Positions 16,330 to 24,326 of a stretch of 64,000 bases of DNA are shown piece after piece (positions within the stretch are counted from its first letter, which is position 1; the number at the start of each line of letters is the position of its first letter). Source of the DNA: Rhizobium sp. Root1220 (GTDB lineage Bacteria > Pseudomonadota > Alphaproteobacteria > Rhizobiales > Rhizobiaceae); assembly GCF_001426265.1 (NCBI RefSeq), contig NZ_LMDG01000033.1, forward strand, positions 248,001 through 312,000. The letters are read 5' to 3'. The translations under genes were made by a program, and so were the position numbers. The notes under the pieces are model-generated. The model had not been told where the DNA came from. It saw only the letters and a program-made list of their open reading frames with translations, and made no database searches.

Positions 16330-17736
16330 TCACAGAAATATCTCCGCGCCCTCGATCGCCAGGCCGGCAAGCGCGCAGACGCCGAGGACCTTTACCATGC
16401 CGATCCTGAACCGAAAGAGCATGACCGAGGCGATTGCAAAAAGCGCGAGTGCCGCGACGTCGAGCGTGCGCCAGTCCGGCCAGGCGAGGCTGACCAGCGG
16501 CAAGCCGGCACCCCTGGAGAGGATGGCGACGCGGCCGACTTCGGCAAACAGGACGTGCAGGCCGAACCACAGGGCAAGATTGAGGATCACCCCGACGACA
16601 GCCGCCGTGATTGCCGACAAGGCTGCGGACAACATCGCATTGTCGCGCAGTTTTTCGATGAATGGCGCGCCGGCGAAGATCCAGATGAAACTCGGGACGA
16701 AGGTCGCCCATGCAGCCAGGCTGGCGCCGAGAACGCCTCCGGCCAACGGCGCCATGTCGATCGGATTGCGAAAACCGGCCAGGAAGCCGACGAAACAGAG
16801 GACCAGGACCAGCGGCCCGGGAGTGGTCTCGGCAAGCGCCAGGCCATCCAGCATTTCGCCAGGCTTCAGCCAGGCATAGTGCCCGACCGCGACCTGAGCC
16901 ACGTATGAAAGGACCGCATAGGCGCCGCCGAACGTGATGACGGCCATTTTCGAGAAGAAGATGAAGACCGCACCAAAGACGTTGGTTTCGCCGCTCAATG
17001 TCTCGGCGATCAGGTCGGTCGGCGCATCGAGGCTGCGAACAAGAAGCAGTGGTGACTGCCAGACAAGAACCCAGAACACCAGGACCAGCAGCGGCTTCGC
17101 GATGGCATGGGTCGTCAGGGATCGTCGGCCGCGAGGTGACGCGGCAGGCTGCGCCTGCGCTATGTCCGCGCTCGCTTGGCCGTAGCGCTTCATCAGGAAC
17201 CCGGCGCCGCCGGCAAGGATGACCACAAGCGGGAATGGCAGGTTCAACAGGAACAGCGCCAGAAACGATGCCGCAGCGACATAGTAGTGAAACCGTCCCT
17301 TCAGCGCCCGCCGCGACAGCCGCAGCAGCGCTTCGATGACGATCGCGAGAACCGCGGCCTTCAACCCGAAGAACAGCGCCGACAACCACGCCGCATCCTG
17401 GAACACGGCATAGAGGCCAGACAGGAGCAGGATCACGGCAAAGCCCGGCAGGATGAACAGCAGGCCGGCAATCAACCCGCCGCGCACCCCATGCATCAGC
17501 CAGCCGATGTAGGTTGCCAATTGTTGCGCCTCTGGCCCCGGCAGCAGCATGCAGAAGCTCAACGCATGCAGGAAGCGCTCCTCGGAAATCCAGCGCTTCT
17601 CCTCGACCAGCGTCTTGTGCATCAACGCGATCTGACCGGCGGGGCCACCGAAACTCAAACAGCCGATCTTCGCCCAGACGCCGATCGCTTCCCGAAGGCT
17701 CGGATACGGAATTTTTTCATCAGTCACCACGGACAA
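16330..17736 (-). CDS. chrA: Chromate efflux transporter
   Basis: ChrA of the CHR family exports chromate across the inner membrane, driven by the proton gradient. The 468-residue protein has two homologous halves, each with several membrane segments. The N-terminal half shows the signature FGGPAGQIALM near 29-39 and LPGPEAQQLATYIGW near 66. The second half shows FGGAYAVLSYVAQ and ETTPGPLVLV. The start is TTG, with AAGAGG seven bases upstream; two GTG codons just inside are alternatives. It is divergent from groES. Family members may also carry other oxyanions. Confidence 0.92.
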   Translation of the reverse strand: MSVVTDEKIPYPSLREAIGVWAKIGCLSFGGPAGQIALMHKTLVEEKRWISEERFLHALSFCMLLPGPEAQQLATYIGWLMHGVRGGLIAGLLFILPGFAVILLLSGLYAVFQDAAWLSALFFGLKAAVLAIVIEALLRLSRRALKGRFHYYVAAASFLALFLLNLPFPLVVILAGGAGFLMKRYGQASADIAQAQPAASPRGRRSLTTHAIAKPLLVLVFWVLVWQSPLLLVRSLDAPTDLIAETLSGETNVFGAVFIFFSKMAVITFGGAYAVLSYVAQVAVGHYAWLKPGEMLDGLALAETTPGPLVLVLCFVGFLAGFRNPIDMAPLAGGVLGASLAAWATFVPSFIWIFAGAPFIEKLRDNAMLSAALSAITAAVVGVILNLALWFGLHVLFAEVGRVAILSRGAGLPLVSLAWPDWRTLDVAALALFAIASVMLFRFRIGMVKVLGVCALAGLAIEGAEIFL

Positions 17737-17783
17737 TTCGCGGCCTCTTCACAAAACGGGAGCAAGATTCAGGAAAGGACTTC

Positions 17784-17811
17784 TTGACACGCTCCGGAGC
17801 CATCCCTAAAT
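17784..17811 (+). promoter_or_regulatory. Promoter of groESL
   Basis: TTGACA at 17784-17789 and CTAAAT at 17806-17811, separated by 16 bases, place transcription start at about 17818, just before the CIRCE operator. The CTTGACA / CCCTAAAT combination also resembles alphaproteobacterial RpoH (sigma-32) promoters, so either housekeeping or heat-shock sigma could use it. Confidence 0.7.
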
Positions 17812-17819
17812 GCAGGCCG

Positions 17820-17846
17820 CTAGCACTCAAGACAAGCGAGTGCTAA
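17820..17846 (+). promoter_or_regulatory. CIRCE operator (HrcA binding site)
   Basis: TAGCACTC and GAGTGCTAA form an inverted repeat around a nine-base spacer (17829-17837), matching the CIRCE consensus TTAGCACTC-N9-GAGTGCTAA except for the first base. It lies between the promoter and groES, the usual position for repression by HrcA. Confidence 0.95.
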
Positions 17847-17903
17847 CATCCATCCGCGTGGGCCGCTCGGCTCGCGAGTGTCATTTGATCGAGGGATTAG
17901 ACA

Positions 17904-18200
17904 ATGGCAAGCACCAATTTCCGCCCCCTGCACGATCGCGTCGTTGTTCGCCGCGTTGAATCCGAAGCCAAGACCAAGGGCGGCATCATCATTCCTGATA
18001 CCGCCAAGGAAAAGCCGCAGGAAGGCGAAATCGTCGCCGTCGGCTCCGGCGCGCGCGATGAGTCCGGCAAGGTCGTCGCTCTCGACGTCAAGGCTGGCGA
18101 CCGCATTCTGTTCGGCAAGTGGTCCGGTACCGAAGTCAAGATCGACGGCGAAGACCTTCTGATCATGAAGGAAGCCGACATCATGGGCATCATCGGCTGA
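17904..18200 (+). CDS. groES: Co-chaperonin GroES
   Basis: GroES caps the GroEL cylinder to form the folding chamber. The 98-residue product shows the standard start FRPLHDRVVVRRVESEAKT, the mobile-loop segment with KGGIIIPDTAKEKPQEG, and the end ILIMKEADIMGIIG-like (LLIMKEADIMGIIG). First gene of groESL, controlled by the CIRCE operator 58 bases upstream of the start. RBS-like GAGGGA lies before the ATG. Rhizobia often carry several groESL copies; only this one is in the window. Confidence 0.98.
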   Translation: MASTNFRPLHDRVVVRRVESEAKTKGGIIIPDTAKEKPQEGEIVAVGSGARDESGKVVALDVKAGDRILFGKWSGTEVKIDGEDLLIMKEADIMGIIG

Positions 18201-18271
18201 TCCAGCCGCTGGCCTTTCCGACATAGCCGACCGGTTTCAACCCCGGACACCCGAATTTAGGAGTCACAATC

Positions 18272-19915
18272 ATGGCAGCTAAAGAAATCAAGTTTGGCCG
18301 CACCGCGCGCGAAAAGATGCTCAAGGGCGTCGACGTTCTCGCTGACGCAGTGAAGGTAACGCTCGGCCCGAAGGGTCGCAACGTCATCATCGACAAGTCC
18401 TTCGGCGCTCCGCGCATCACCAAGGACGGCGTATCGGTCGCCAAGGAAATCGAACTTGAAGACAAGTTCGAGAACATGGGCGCCCAGATGGTCCGCGAAG
18501 TTGCTTCGAAGACCAACGACATCGCCGGCGACGGCACCACGACAGCTACCGTTCTTGCCCAGGCGATCGTTCGCGAAGGCAACAAGGCCGTTGCTGCCGG
18601 TATGAACCCGATGGACCTGAAGCGCGGCATCGACCTCGCTGTTGCCGAAGTCGTCAAGGACCTCCAGGCCAAGGCCAAGAAGATCTCGACTTCGGAAGAA
18701 GTCGCACAGGTCGGCACGATCTCGGCAAACGGCGACAAGCAGGTCGGTCTCGACATTGCTGAAGCCATGCAGAAGGTTGGCAACGAAGGCGTCATCACCG
18801 TTGAAGAAGCCAAGACCGCCGAAACCGAACTCGAAGTCGTCGAAGGCATGCAGTTCGACCGCGGCTACCTCAGCCCATACTTCGTGACCAACCCGGAAAA
18901 GATGATTGCGGACCTCGAAGACGCGTTCATCCTGCTCCACGAAAAGAAGCTCTCGAACCTGCAGGCAATGCTTCCGGTTCTCGAAGCTGTCGTTCAGACC
19001 GGCAAGCCGCTCCTCATCATCGCTGAAGACGTCGAAGGCGAAGCTCTTGCAACGCTCGTCGTCAACAAGCTGCGCGGCGGCCTGAAGATTGCTGCTGTCA
19101 AGGCTCCTGGCTTCGGCGATCGCCGCAAGGCAATGCTGGAAGACATCGCCATCCTCACGGGCGGCACGGTCATCTCCGAAGACCTCGGCATCAAGCTGGA
19201 ATCCGTAACGCTCGACATGCTCGGCCGTTCGAAGAAGGTTTCGATCTCCAAGGAAAACACCACGATCGTCGACGGCGCTGGCGCCAAGTCCGACATCGAA
19301 GGCCGCGTTGCACAGATCAAGGCTCAGATCGAAGAAACCACTTCGGACTATGACCGCGAAAAGCTGCAGGAACGCCTTGCCAAGCTCGCTGGCGGCGTTG
19401 CCGTCATCCGCGTCGGCGGCTCCACGGAAGTTGAAGTCAAGGAAAAGAAGGACCGCATCGACGACGCTCTCAACGCGACGCGCGCTGCTGTTCAGGAAGG
19501 CATCGTCGCCGGCGGCGGCATTGCTCTTCTGCGCTCTTCTACGAAGATCACCGTCAAGGGTGCAAACGACGACCAGGAAGCCGGTGTCAACATCGTTCGC
19601 CGCGCCCTGCAGTCGCTGGTTCGCCAGATCGCTGAAAACGCTGGTGACGAAGCTTCCATCGTGGTCGGCAAGGTTCTCGACAAGAACGAAGACAACTACG
19701 GCTACAACGCCCAGACATCCGAATATGGCGACATGATCGCCATGGGCATCGTCGACCCGCTCAAGGTTGTTCGTACGGCTCTGCAGAACGCAGCTTCGGT
19801 TGCCTCGCTGCTGATCACGACTGAAGCCATGATCGCCGAACTTCCCAAGAAGGATTCGGCTGGCGGCGGCATGCCTGGCGGCATGGGCGGCATGGGCGGC
19901 ATGGACATGATGTAA
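18272..19915 (+). CDS. groEL: Chaperonin GroEL
   Basis: 60-kDa chaperonin, ATP-driven protein folding in a double heptameric ring. 547 residues, with the ATP-binding GDGTTTATVLAQ motif near 86-97, the conserved AAVEEGIVAGGG-type segment (here AAVQEGIVAGGGIAL), and the C-terminal Gly-Gly-Met tail (GGMGGMGGMDMM). It is 71 bases downstream of groES with AGGAG before the ATG. It is followed by a strong terminator. Synonymous codon choice is strongly biased (repeated gaa, aag, ctc), as expected for a highly expressed gene. Confidence 0.99.
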   Translation: MAAKEIKFGRTAREKMLKGVDVLADAVKVTLGPKGRNVIIDKSFGAPRITKDGVSVAKEIELEDKFENMGAQMVREVASKTNDIAGDGTTTATVLAQAIVREGNKAVAAGMNPMDLKRGIDLAVAEVVKDLQAKAKKISTSEEVAQVGTISANGDKQVGLDIAEAMQKVGNEGVITVEEAKTAETELEVVEGMQFDRGYLSPYFVTNPEKMIADLEDAFILLHEKKLSNLQAMLPVLEAVVQTGKPLLIIAEDVEGEALATLVVNKLRGGLKIAAVKAPGFGDRRKAMLEDIAILTGGTVISEDLGIKLESVTLDMLGRSKKVSISKENTTIVDGAGAKSDIEGRVAQIKAQIEETTSDYDREKLQERLAKLAGGVAVIRVGGSTEVEVKEKKDRIDDALNATRAAVQEGIVAGGGIALLRSSTKITVKGANDDQEAGVNIVRRALQSLVRQIAENAGDEASIVVGKVLDKNEDNYGYNAQTSEYGDMIAMGIVDPLKVVRTALQNAASVASLLITTEAMIAELPKKDSAGGGMPGGMGGMGGMDMM

Positions 19916-19961
19916 GACCTTCGGGTCTCACATCTGAGCCATCCGGTTCAGGTTACGGAAA

Positions 19962-19990
19962 GGGCGGTCTTCGGGCCGCCCTTTTCGTTT
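19962..19990 (+). terminator. Rho-independent terminator of groESL
   Basis: GGGCGGTC, loop TTCG, GGCCGCCC (one G-T pair) at 19962-19981, followed by TTTTCGTTT. It starts 46 bases after the groEL stop. Confidence 0.9.
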
Positions 19991-20571
19991 TACAATTGAT
20001 TCGCCGTGAGCCTGATTCCCTTCAATCATACGGTGAAACGATTAACCAGCTTGTGAGCATGCCTCGCATTGACTGAAGCTTTCGCCGGGCTTGCCTGCCT
20101 GCGCGTTTTTCCCCGGCACTCACATTCGAAGCCATGCAAATTCATGCATCACCAAGGGACAACCGTCGCACTGAAACCGTTTACATTCAATCATAAGGCG
20201 AATTTTCCATCTTTTTTTGCATATCTAGGCTTCCACGACCCCGCAAACGCTGTCGAGCGTCAGATGCAAGCATGCAAAAAGCGATTGCCGTTTGCGTAAA
20301 ACTTCCTATAAATCCGGCCTGCAGCCGAGGTGCACGCGTCCAATCGATCTCTCGATCCTGGTCGTCACCGCCCCAGGCAGCGTTCGGGATAGGGGTATCC
20401 CCTGCATACATCAGAAGTTGCGTATATCACCGGAGAAACTGGACGCGGTTCCGATCAAGAAGAACCCGGCATCCATTGCCCCATTTCCCGGTTGCCCATG
20501 CATGACGCGCGGGTGGCATAAAATTGCTGGGTGCCGGCGGCGGGTGAACCGCACCAAAACTGGGGAACAAT
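19991..20571. other. Long intergenic region downstream of groESL
   Basis: About 580 bases with no supported gene. Short open frames exist but have neither family-like sequence nor good ribosome-binding sites. It includes AT-rich patches near 20165-20230 (a T7 run at 20214-20219 region) that could carry a promoter for the next gene. No small-RNA family is recognised. Confidence 0.5.
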
Positions 20572-21012
20572 TTGTTTAAAATAGCGAAAGCCAGCGGTGC
20601 GGCTCCGGTCATGCCGGGATCGCTGGATGCCGATGACGATTCTGAACTGCTCAGGCAGTTTTCAATATCCGAGACCTGGACCGGAGATTTTTCCAGCGGC
20701 GTCATCCGCCTCAAGGAATGGAGCGCGCTGCTGCACGGATTGCCGACACGGGAATGCGGCCTTCTGGGCCTGATGCGCTGCTATGATCCAAAGGATCATG
20801 ATCGTATCCTGCAGTTGCTCGAAGAGGCCGCGACGCTGTCGTCGTCCTTTTGTTTTTCGACGACGATCGTCATGGCGAACGGCTACCGCCAGCCGTTGTT
20901 CTGCATGGGGGAATCGAATGGACATGAAAACGCGCAGAGTGGCGGCATGCTCGGTGTTTTCGTCTTTCCACGGTCCACGGTCGGTTCCACGACCCCGCTT
21001 CGCCGTCAATGA
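20572..21012 (+). CDS. PAS-like small protein, function unknown
   Basis: A 146-residue cytoplasmic protein. Residues about 28-130 read like a PAS fold. ISETWTGDFSSG is followed by a helix-rich block around LLHGLPTRECGLLGLMRCYDP, and then strands ending in MANGYRQPLFCMGES and GMLGVFVFPR. No kinase, GGDEF or DNA-binding domain follows, so it is a stand-alone sensor-like domain. The start is TTG, preceded by GGGGAA at the right distance; an ATG 13 codons in is an alternative. PAS assignment is by pattern only. It is convergent with the glutathione transferase gene. Confidence 0.6.
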   Translation: MFKIAKASGAAPVMPGSLDADDDSELLRQFSISETWTGDFSSGVIRLKEWSALLHGLPTRECGLLGLMRCYDPKDHDRILQLLEEAATLSSSFCFSTTIVMANGYRQPLFCMGESNGHENAQSGGMLGVFVFPRSTVGSTTPLRRQ

Positions 21013-21020
21013 CATGCTTT

Positions 21021-21042
21021 GAGGCCGGCGCTGGCCGGCCTC
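21021..21042. terminator. Hairpin between convergent genes
   Basis: GAGGCCGG, six-base loop, CCGGCCTC lies between the converging PAS-like and glutathione transferase genes. No T-run on either side, so termination is only plausible. Confidence 0.4.
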
Positions 21043-21058
21043 GACAACCTGACGTGCA

Positions 21059-21769
21059 TCAAGCCGGGCGAGCCGGCACATTCAAGCCCTTCTGGCTGGC
21101 AGGGCGGGCTATGCAACGCTCCAGCCAATCCATTGCTGCCGGAAATTTCGCATAGTCGAGGACGTCCCTGCCGCCATAGAAGATGTCGGCGCCGCGCAGC
21201 CACGGGAAGGTCGCGATATCGGCAATCGTGTAGAGATCGCCCATGATCCACTTCCGGCCCTGCAGCCGTGCTTCCAGCACACCCAGCAAACGCTTCGATT
21301 CATCCCGGTAGCGTTCCATCGGGTAGGCGTTGTTGGCGACCTTTTCGGCGGCGAATTTGTAGAAATGCCCGAACTGCCCGAACATCGGCCCGATCCCGCC
21401 CATCTGGAAAAAGACCCACTGGATCGTTTCGTAGCGGCCAACGGCGTCCGCGGGTATCAGAGTGCCGGTCTTCTCGGCAAGATAGAGCAGGATGGCGCCG
21501 GACTCGAACAGGCCGATCGGCTTTCCGTCCGGACCCTCGGGATCGATGATCGCCGGTATGCGGCCATTCGGGTTGAGCGATACAAATTCCGGAGACTTCT
21601 GGTCATTGGTGCCGAACGAGATCAGATGCGGCTCATAGGGAAGCCCCAACTCCTCCAGGGCGATCGAAATCTTCACGCCGTTCGGCGTGGGTAGTGAATA
21701 GAGCTGGATGATCTCGGGGTTCGCTGCCGGCCAACGGGTCGTGATCGGGAATGCGGAAAGGTCTGCCAT
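21059..21769 (-). CDS. Glutathione S-transferase (YghU/Ure2p-like)
   Basis: A 236-residue GST. The N-terminal thioredoxin-like domain carries IQLYSLPTPNGVKISIALEE-type sequence (residues about 21-40), then the cis-Pro segment NGRIPAIID near 70 and FESGAILLYLAEK near 88, as in the Nu-class YghU/YfcG group. The helical C-terminal domain contains WIMGDLYTIADIATFPW, the conserved N-capping box. Nu-class enzymes act as disulfide-bond reductases with glutathione. The ATG at 21769 is preceded by CGGAGAA; 18 upstream in-frame codons were excluded. It stands alone, divergent from doxX. Confidence 0.9.
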   Translation of the reverse strand: MADLSAFPITTRWPAANPEIIQLYSLPTPNGVKISIALEELGLPYEPHLISFGTNDQKSPEFVSLNPNGRIPAIIDPEGPDGKPIGLFESGAILLYLAEKTGTLIPADAVGRYETIQWVFFQMGGIGPMFGQFGHFYKFAAEKVANNAYPMERYRDESKRLLGVLEARLQGRKWIMGDLYTIADIATFPWLRGADIFYGGRDVLDYAKFPAAMDWLERCIARPASQKGLNVPARPA

Positions 21770-21983
21770 GGTTTTCTCCGTGTTTCGCGGTCGACCATAG
21801 AAGGGCGGCGCGGCGCGTGGCAAGTCCGCAAGCCCCTGCGCCGTCGTTCACTATTATCGAACGAACCGTCCGCATGCGTCCATCTTTCCACGACAGCGAA
21901 AAAAGGCGACAACGTGTCATCGGAGGTTGAGACAGTGCCGGGGGCACAGAAACCTCTCACACATTAAAACGGAGACAACGTCC

Positions 21984-22430
21984 ATGTCGCATACCAACAG
22001 CAGCATCATTCTTGTCGCTCGCGTCCTTCTTGCTTTCATGTTCATCTACACCGGCTTCGGCAAGCTCAGCGATCCCGCTGGCACCGCTGGCATGATCACC
22101 GGAGCAGGTCTGCCTGCCGCTACCGCACTGGCCTATCTTGCCGGCCTGTTCGAACTGGTCGCTGGCGTCGCCGTTCTCGTTGGCTTCCAGACCAAGGTCG
22201 TCGGCTGGGCGCTGGCCCTGTTCTGCGTGTTCACCGGCCTGGTGTTCCACTCCGCCACCGTTGCCGTACCTGGCTGGCCCGATGCAGCGCTCGGCTGGAT
22301 CAATGCCCTCAACGGCATCATGCTGATGAAGAACTTCACGCTGGCCGGCGCCTACATCCTGCTCGCCACCTTCGGCCCGGGCCTTTATTCCATCGACGCC
22401 CGTCGCGGCGCGGTTGCCTTGACCGCCTAA
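21984..22430 (+). CDS. DoxX family membrane protein
   Basis: A 148-residue integral membrane protein with four hydrophobic segments. It shows the DoxX-type start ARVLLAFMFIYTGFGKLSDP and a second segment LAYLAGLFELVAGVAVLVGF. Family members are associated with quinone-linked or sulfur/thiol redox in the membrane, but this one's role is unknown. The ATG at 21984 is preceded by GGAGA (21971-21975). A strong terminator follows. Confidence 0.88.
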   Translation: MSHTNSSIILVARVLLAFMFIYTGFGKLSDPAGTAGMITGAGLPAATALAYLAGLFELVAGVAVLVGFQTKVVGWALALFCVFTGLVFHSATVAVPGWPDAALGWINALNGIMLMKNFTLAGAYILLATFGPGLYSIDARRGAVALTA

Positions 22431-22460
22431 CCGACAAAGCATCCTCCCAAGCATGCTCGA

Positions 22461-22487
22461 CCCGCCGTCACCAGACGGCGGGTTTTT
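22461..22487 (+). terminator. Rho-independent terminator after doxX-family gene
   Basis: CCCGCCGTC, loop ACCA, GACGGCGGG is a perfect 9-base stem at 22461-22482, followed by TTTTT. The same stem lies 25 bases beyond the hisG stop and might help terminate the opposite strand, though that side lacks a T-run. Confidence 0.92.
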
Positions 22488-22511
22488 CGTGCGTTGGACG
22501 TTGGACATCGA

Positions 22512-23207
22512 TCACAACGCGGAGCGTACCGCCTCGATCAGCCGCGCCACGGCGGGCTCATCGGCGTGGGTTTCCTTGCGTGCCCGCACGAGGCAGGCCT
22601 CCGACCGCAGGATGACGCCGTCGGAAAGGATCTTCAGGTGGTTCGCCCGCAGCGTCGAGCCGGTAGAGGTGATATCGACGATGATGTCGGCGGAGCCGGA
22701 CGCCGGGGCGCCCTCGGTCGCGCCAAGGCTCTCGACGATGCGATAGAGCTGAATGCCGTGCTGGCTTGAAAAAAACCGCTGCGTCAAGCGCCAGTACTTC
22801 GTCGCAATCGCCAGGCGGCGACCGTGGCGGGCACGGAAATCGGCGGCAACGTCGCCGAGATCGGCCATGGTATCGACGTCGAGCCAGATTTCCGGAACGG
22901 CGACGACAACATCGGCATGGCCGAAGCCCAGGCGCGCGCAAACCTCGACGCGACGGTCGGATTCAGCCAACCCCTCCCGGATCAGATCCTCGCCGGTGAC
23001 GCCGAAATCGACGGTCCCGTTGCCGAGTTCGCGAGAGATTTCGGATGCCGAGAGGAAAGCGACTTCGACATCCTCCCAACCCTCGACGCGGCCTCGGTAG
23101 GAGCGGTCGTTGCCGACCGCCTCGATCCTCAGGCCGGCGCGTTCGAAGATCGCCGAAGCATCCTCCTTCATCCGACCCTTCGATGGGAGCGCGATGGTGA
23201 TCGTCAT
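22512..23207 (-). CDS. hisG: ATP phosphoribosyltransferase, short-form catalytic subunit
   Basis: Catalyses the first step of histidine synthesis (ATP plus PRPP). At 231 residues this is the short HisG lacking the C-terminal regulatory domain, so it needs HisZ for activity and feedback control. Visible are the start MTITIALPSKGRM and the PRPP-binding DIIVDITSTGSTLRANHL segment near 175. Its ATG overlaps the hisZ stop by one base (TGATG), consistent with coupled synthesis of the two subunits. It is the last gene of hisS-hisZ-hisG. Confidence 0.96.
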   Translation of the reverse strand: MTITIALPSKGRMKEDASAIFERAGLRIEAVGNDRSYRGRVEGWEDVEVAFLSASEISRELGNGTVDFGVTGEDLIREGLAESDRRVEVCARLGFGHADVVVAVPEIWLDVDTMADLGDVAADFRARHGRRLAIATKYWRLTQRFFSSQHGIQLYRIVESLGATEGAPASGSADIIVDITSTGSTLRANHLKILSDGVILRSEACLVRARKETHADEPAVARLIEAVRSAL

Positions 23208-24325
23208 CAGGCTGCCCTCTCTGCTTCAATGCGGTCGAGCCAGAGCGAGAAGCCGACGGCGGGAATGCGATCCCTAGCGCCCAGGAAGGTCAGCAACCTG
23301 TCGAAGCGACCGCCACCCGCGAGCACGGCCTCGGAGCCTTCGACGCCGATCTCGAAGACCAGGCCGGTATAGTAATCCAGCGGGCGGCCGAATGCAGCGC
23401 GATAGCTGATCACGGAGAGATCGACGCCGGCATTGGCAAGCGCCGCCACGCGCCCATCAAATCGGGAGAGCGCATTGCCGAGCTTCAGTCCGGCAGCGTC
23501 CGCGAAGCCGGACAGGGCAGCGGAGGCATTGATCAGCGGCACGTCGAGCGACAGGAACGCCTCGAGCACGCCGAAAGCCGCATCGTCGAGACGGGTCTCG
23601 GAGAGGATCAGCTTTTCCCTGAGGCGTCGCGCGATCTCGAGCGGCGAGCGGCTGGCGTTGGACGAATATCCGGTCCGGTGCATCGTCGCATCGATATGCG
23701 CCACCAGCGCGGCCTCGTCGCCGGCGCCGACCAGACGGGCAATGTCATCGTCGAGACCGGTCACGAACTGCGGACTGACGAGGCTTGCCATGAGGGCTTC
23801 GAGCTGGACCATGTTGCCGAAGGCGTGGATCAGGCGTTTCTGCCAGCCGAGCGGCAGGCCGAGCGCCTGCACGACGGCTTCGAAGACCGCCTGATCGCCG
23901 ATGGTGACGGACAACCGCCTACCGGGCAAAAGCCTGCCGAGAATGCCGGTCGCATCACTAACCGCGCGGGCATCGGCGCTGGAGATATTGATGTCGCCGA
24001 GATCCTCGATGCCGGCCTGATAGAATTCGTTGCCGCCTTCGCGGCGTTGGCGAAAGACTTCGCCGAGATAGGAATAGCGCTTCGGCGTGCCGGTGGCCGT
24101 CTCGATGTGACGAAGGCACACGGGGATCGTGAACTCCGGGCGCAGGCACAGGCTCTCGCCGGTCTCGCTTTCGGTCATGAAGATGCGGCGGCGGAGGTCT
24201 TCGCCGGCGATATCGAGAAACGGCTCCGCCGGCTGGATAACGGGTGTGTCTACCCGCTCGGTGCGTCGGGCGGTGAACTCGGCGAGGAGATCGGCGGAGA
24301 AATCCGGGAGGTTGATCAGGGGCAT
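23207..24325 (-). CDS. hisZ: ATP phosphoribosyltransferase regulatory subunit
   Basis: HisZ is a catalytically inactive paralogue of histidyl-tRNA synthetase that activates short HisG and confers histidine inhibition. The 372-residue product keeps synthetase-like landmarks: CLRPEFTIPVCLRH (motif 2 region), FGRPLDYYTGLVFEI and AGGGRFDRLL (motif 3 region). It lacks the C-terminal anticodon-binding domain. The ATG at 24325 is one base past the hisS stop. The frame is open 39 codons upstream inside hisS, but that part is not family-like. Confidence 0.95.
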   Translation of the reverse strand: MPLINLPDFSADLLAEFTARRTERVDTPVIQPAEPFLDIAGEDLRRRIFMTESETGESLCLRPEFTIPVCLRHIETATGTPKRYSYLGEVFRQRREGGNEFYQAGIEDLGDINISSADARAVSDATGILGRLLPGRRLSVTIGDQAVFEAVVQALGLPLGWQKRLIHAFGNMVQLEALMASLVSPQFVTGLDDDIARLVGAGDEAALVAHIDATMHRTGYSSNASRSPLEIARRLREKLILSETRLDDAAFGVLEAFLSLDVPLINASAALSGFADAAGLKLGNALSRFDGRVAALANAGVDLSVISYRAAFGRPLDYYTGLVFEIGVEGSEAVLAGGGRFDRLLTFLGARDRIPAVGFSLWLDRIEAERAA

Positions 24326-24326
24326 G

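Noticed and set aside
15334..16908. 524-codon open frame opposite the HAD-IIA and chrA genes
   Set aside because: It spans two genes and their junction, which a real gene would not need to do. The product is low-complexity and charged.
20069..20299. Possible 76-codon gene in the gap after groESL
   Set aside because: No ribosome-binding site, no signal or family features; sequence looks non-coding.
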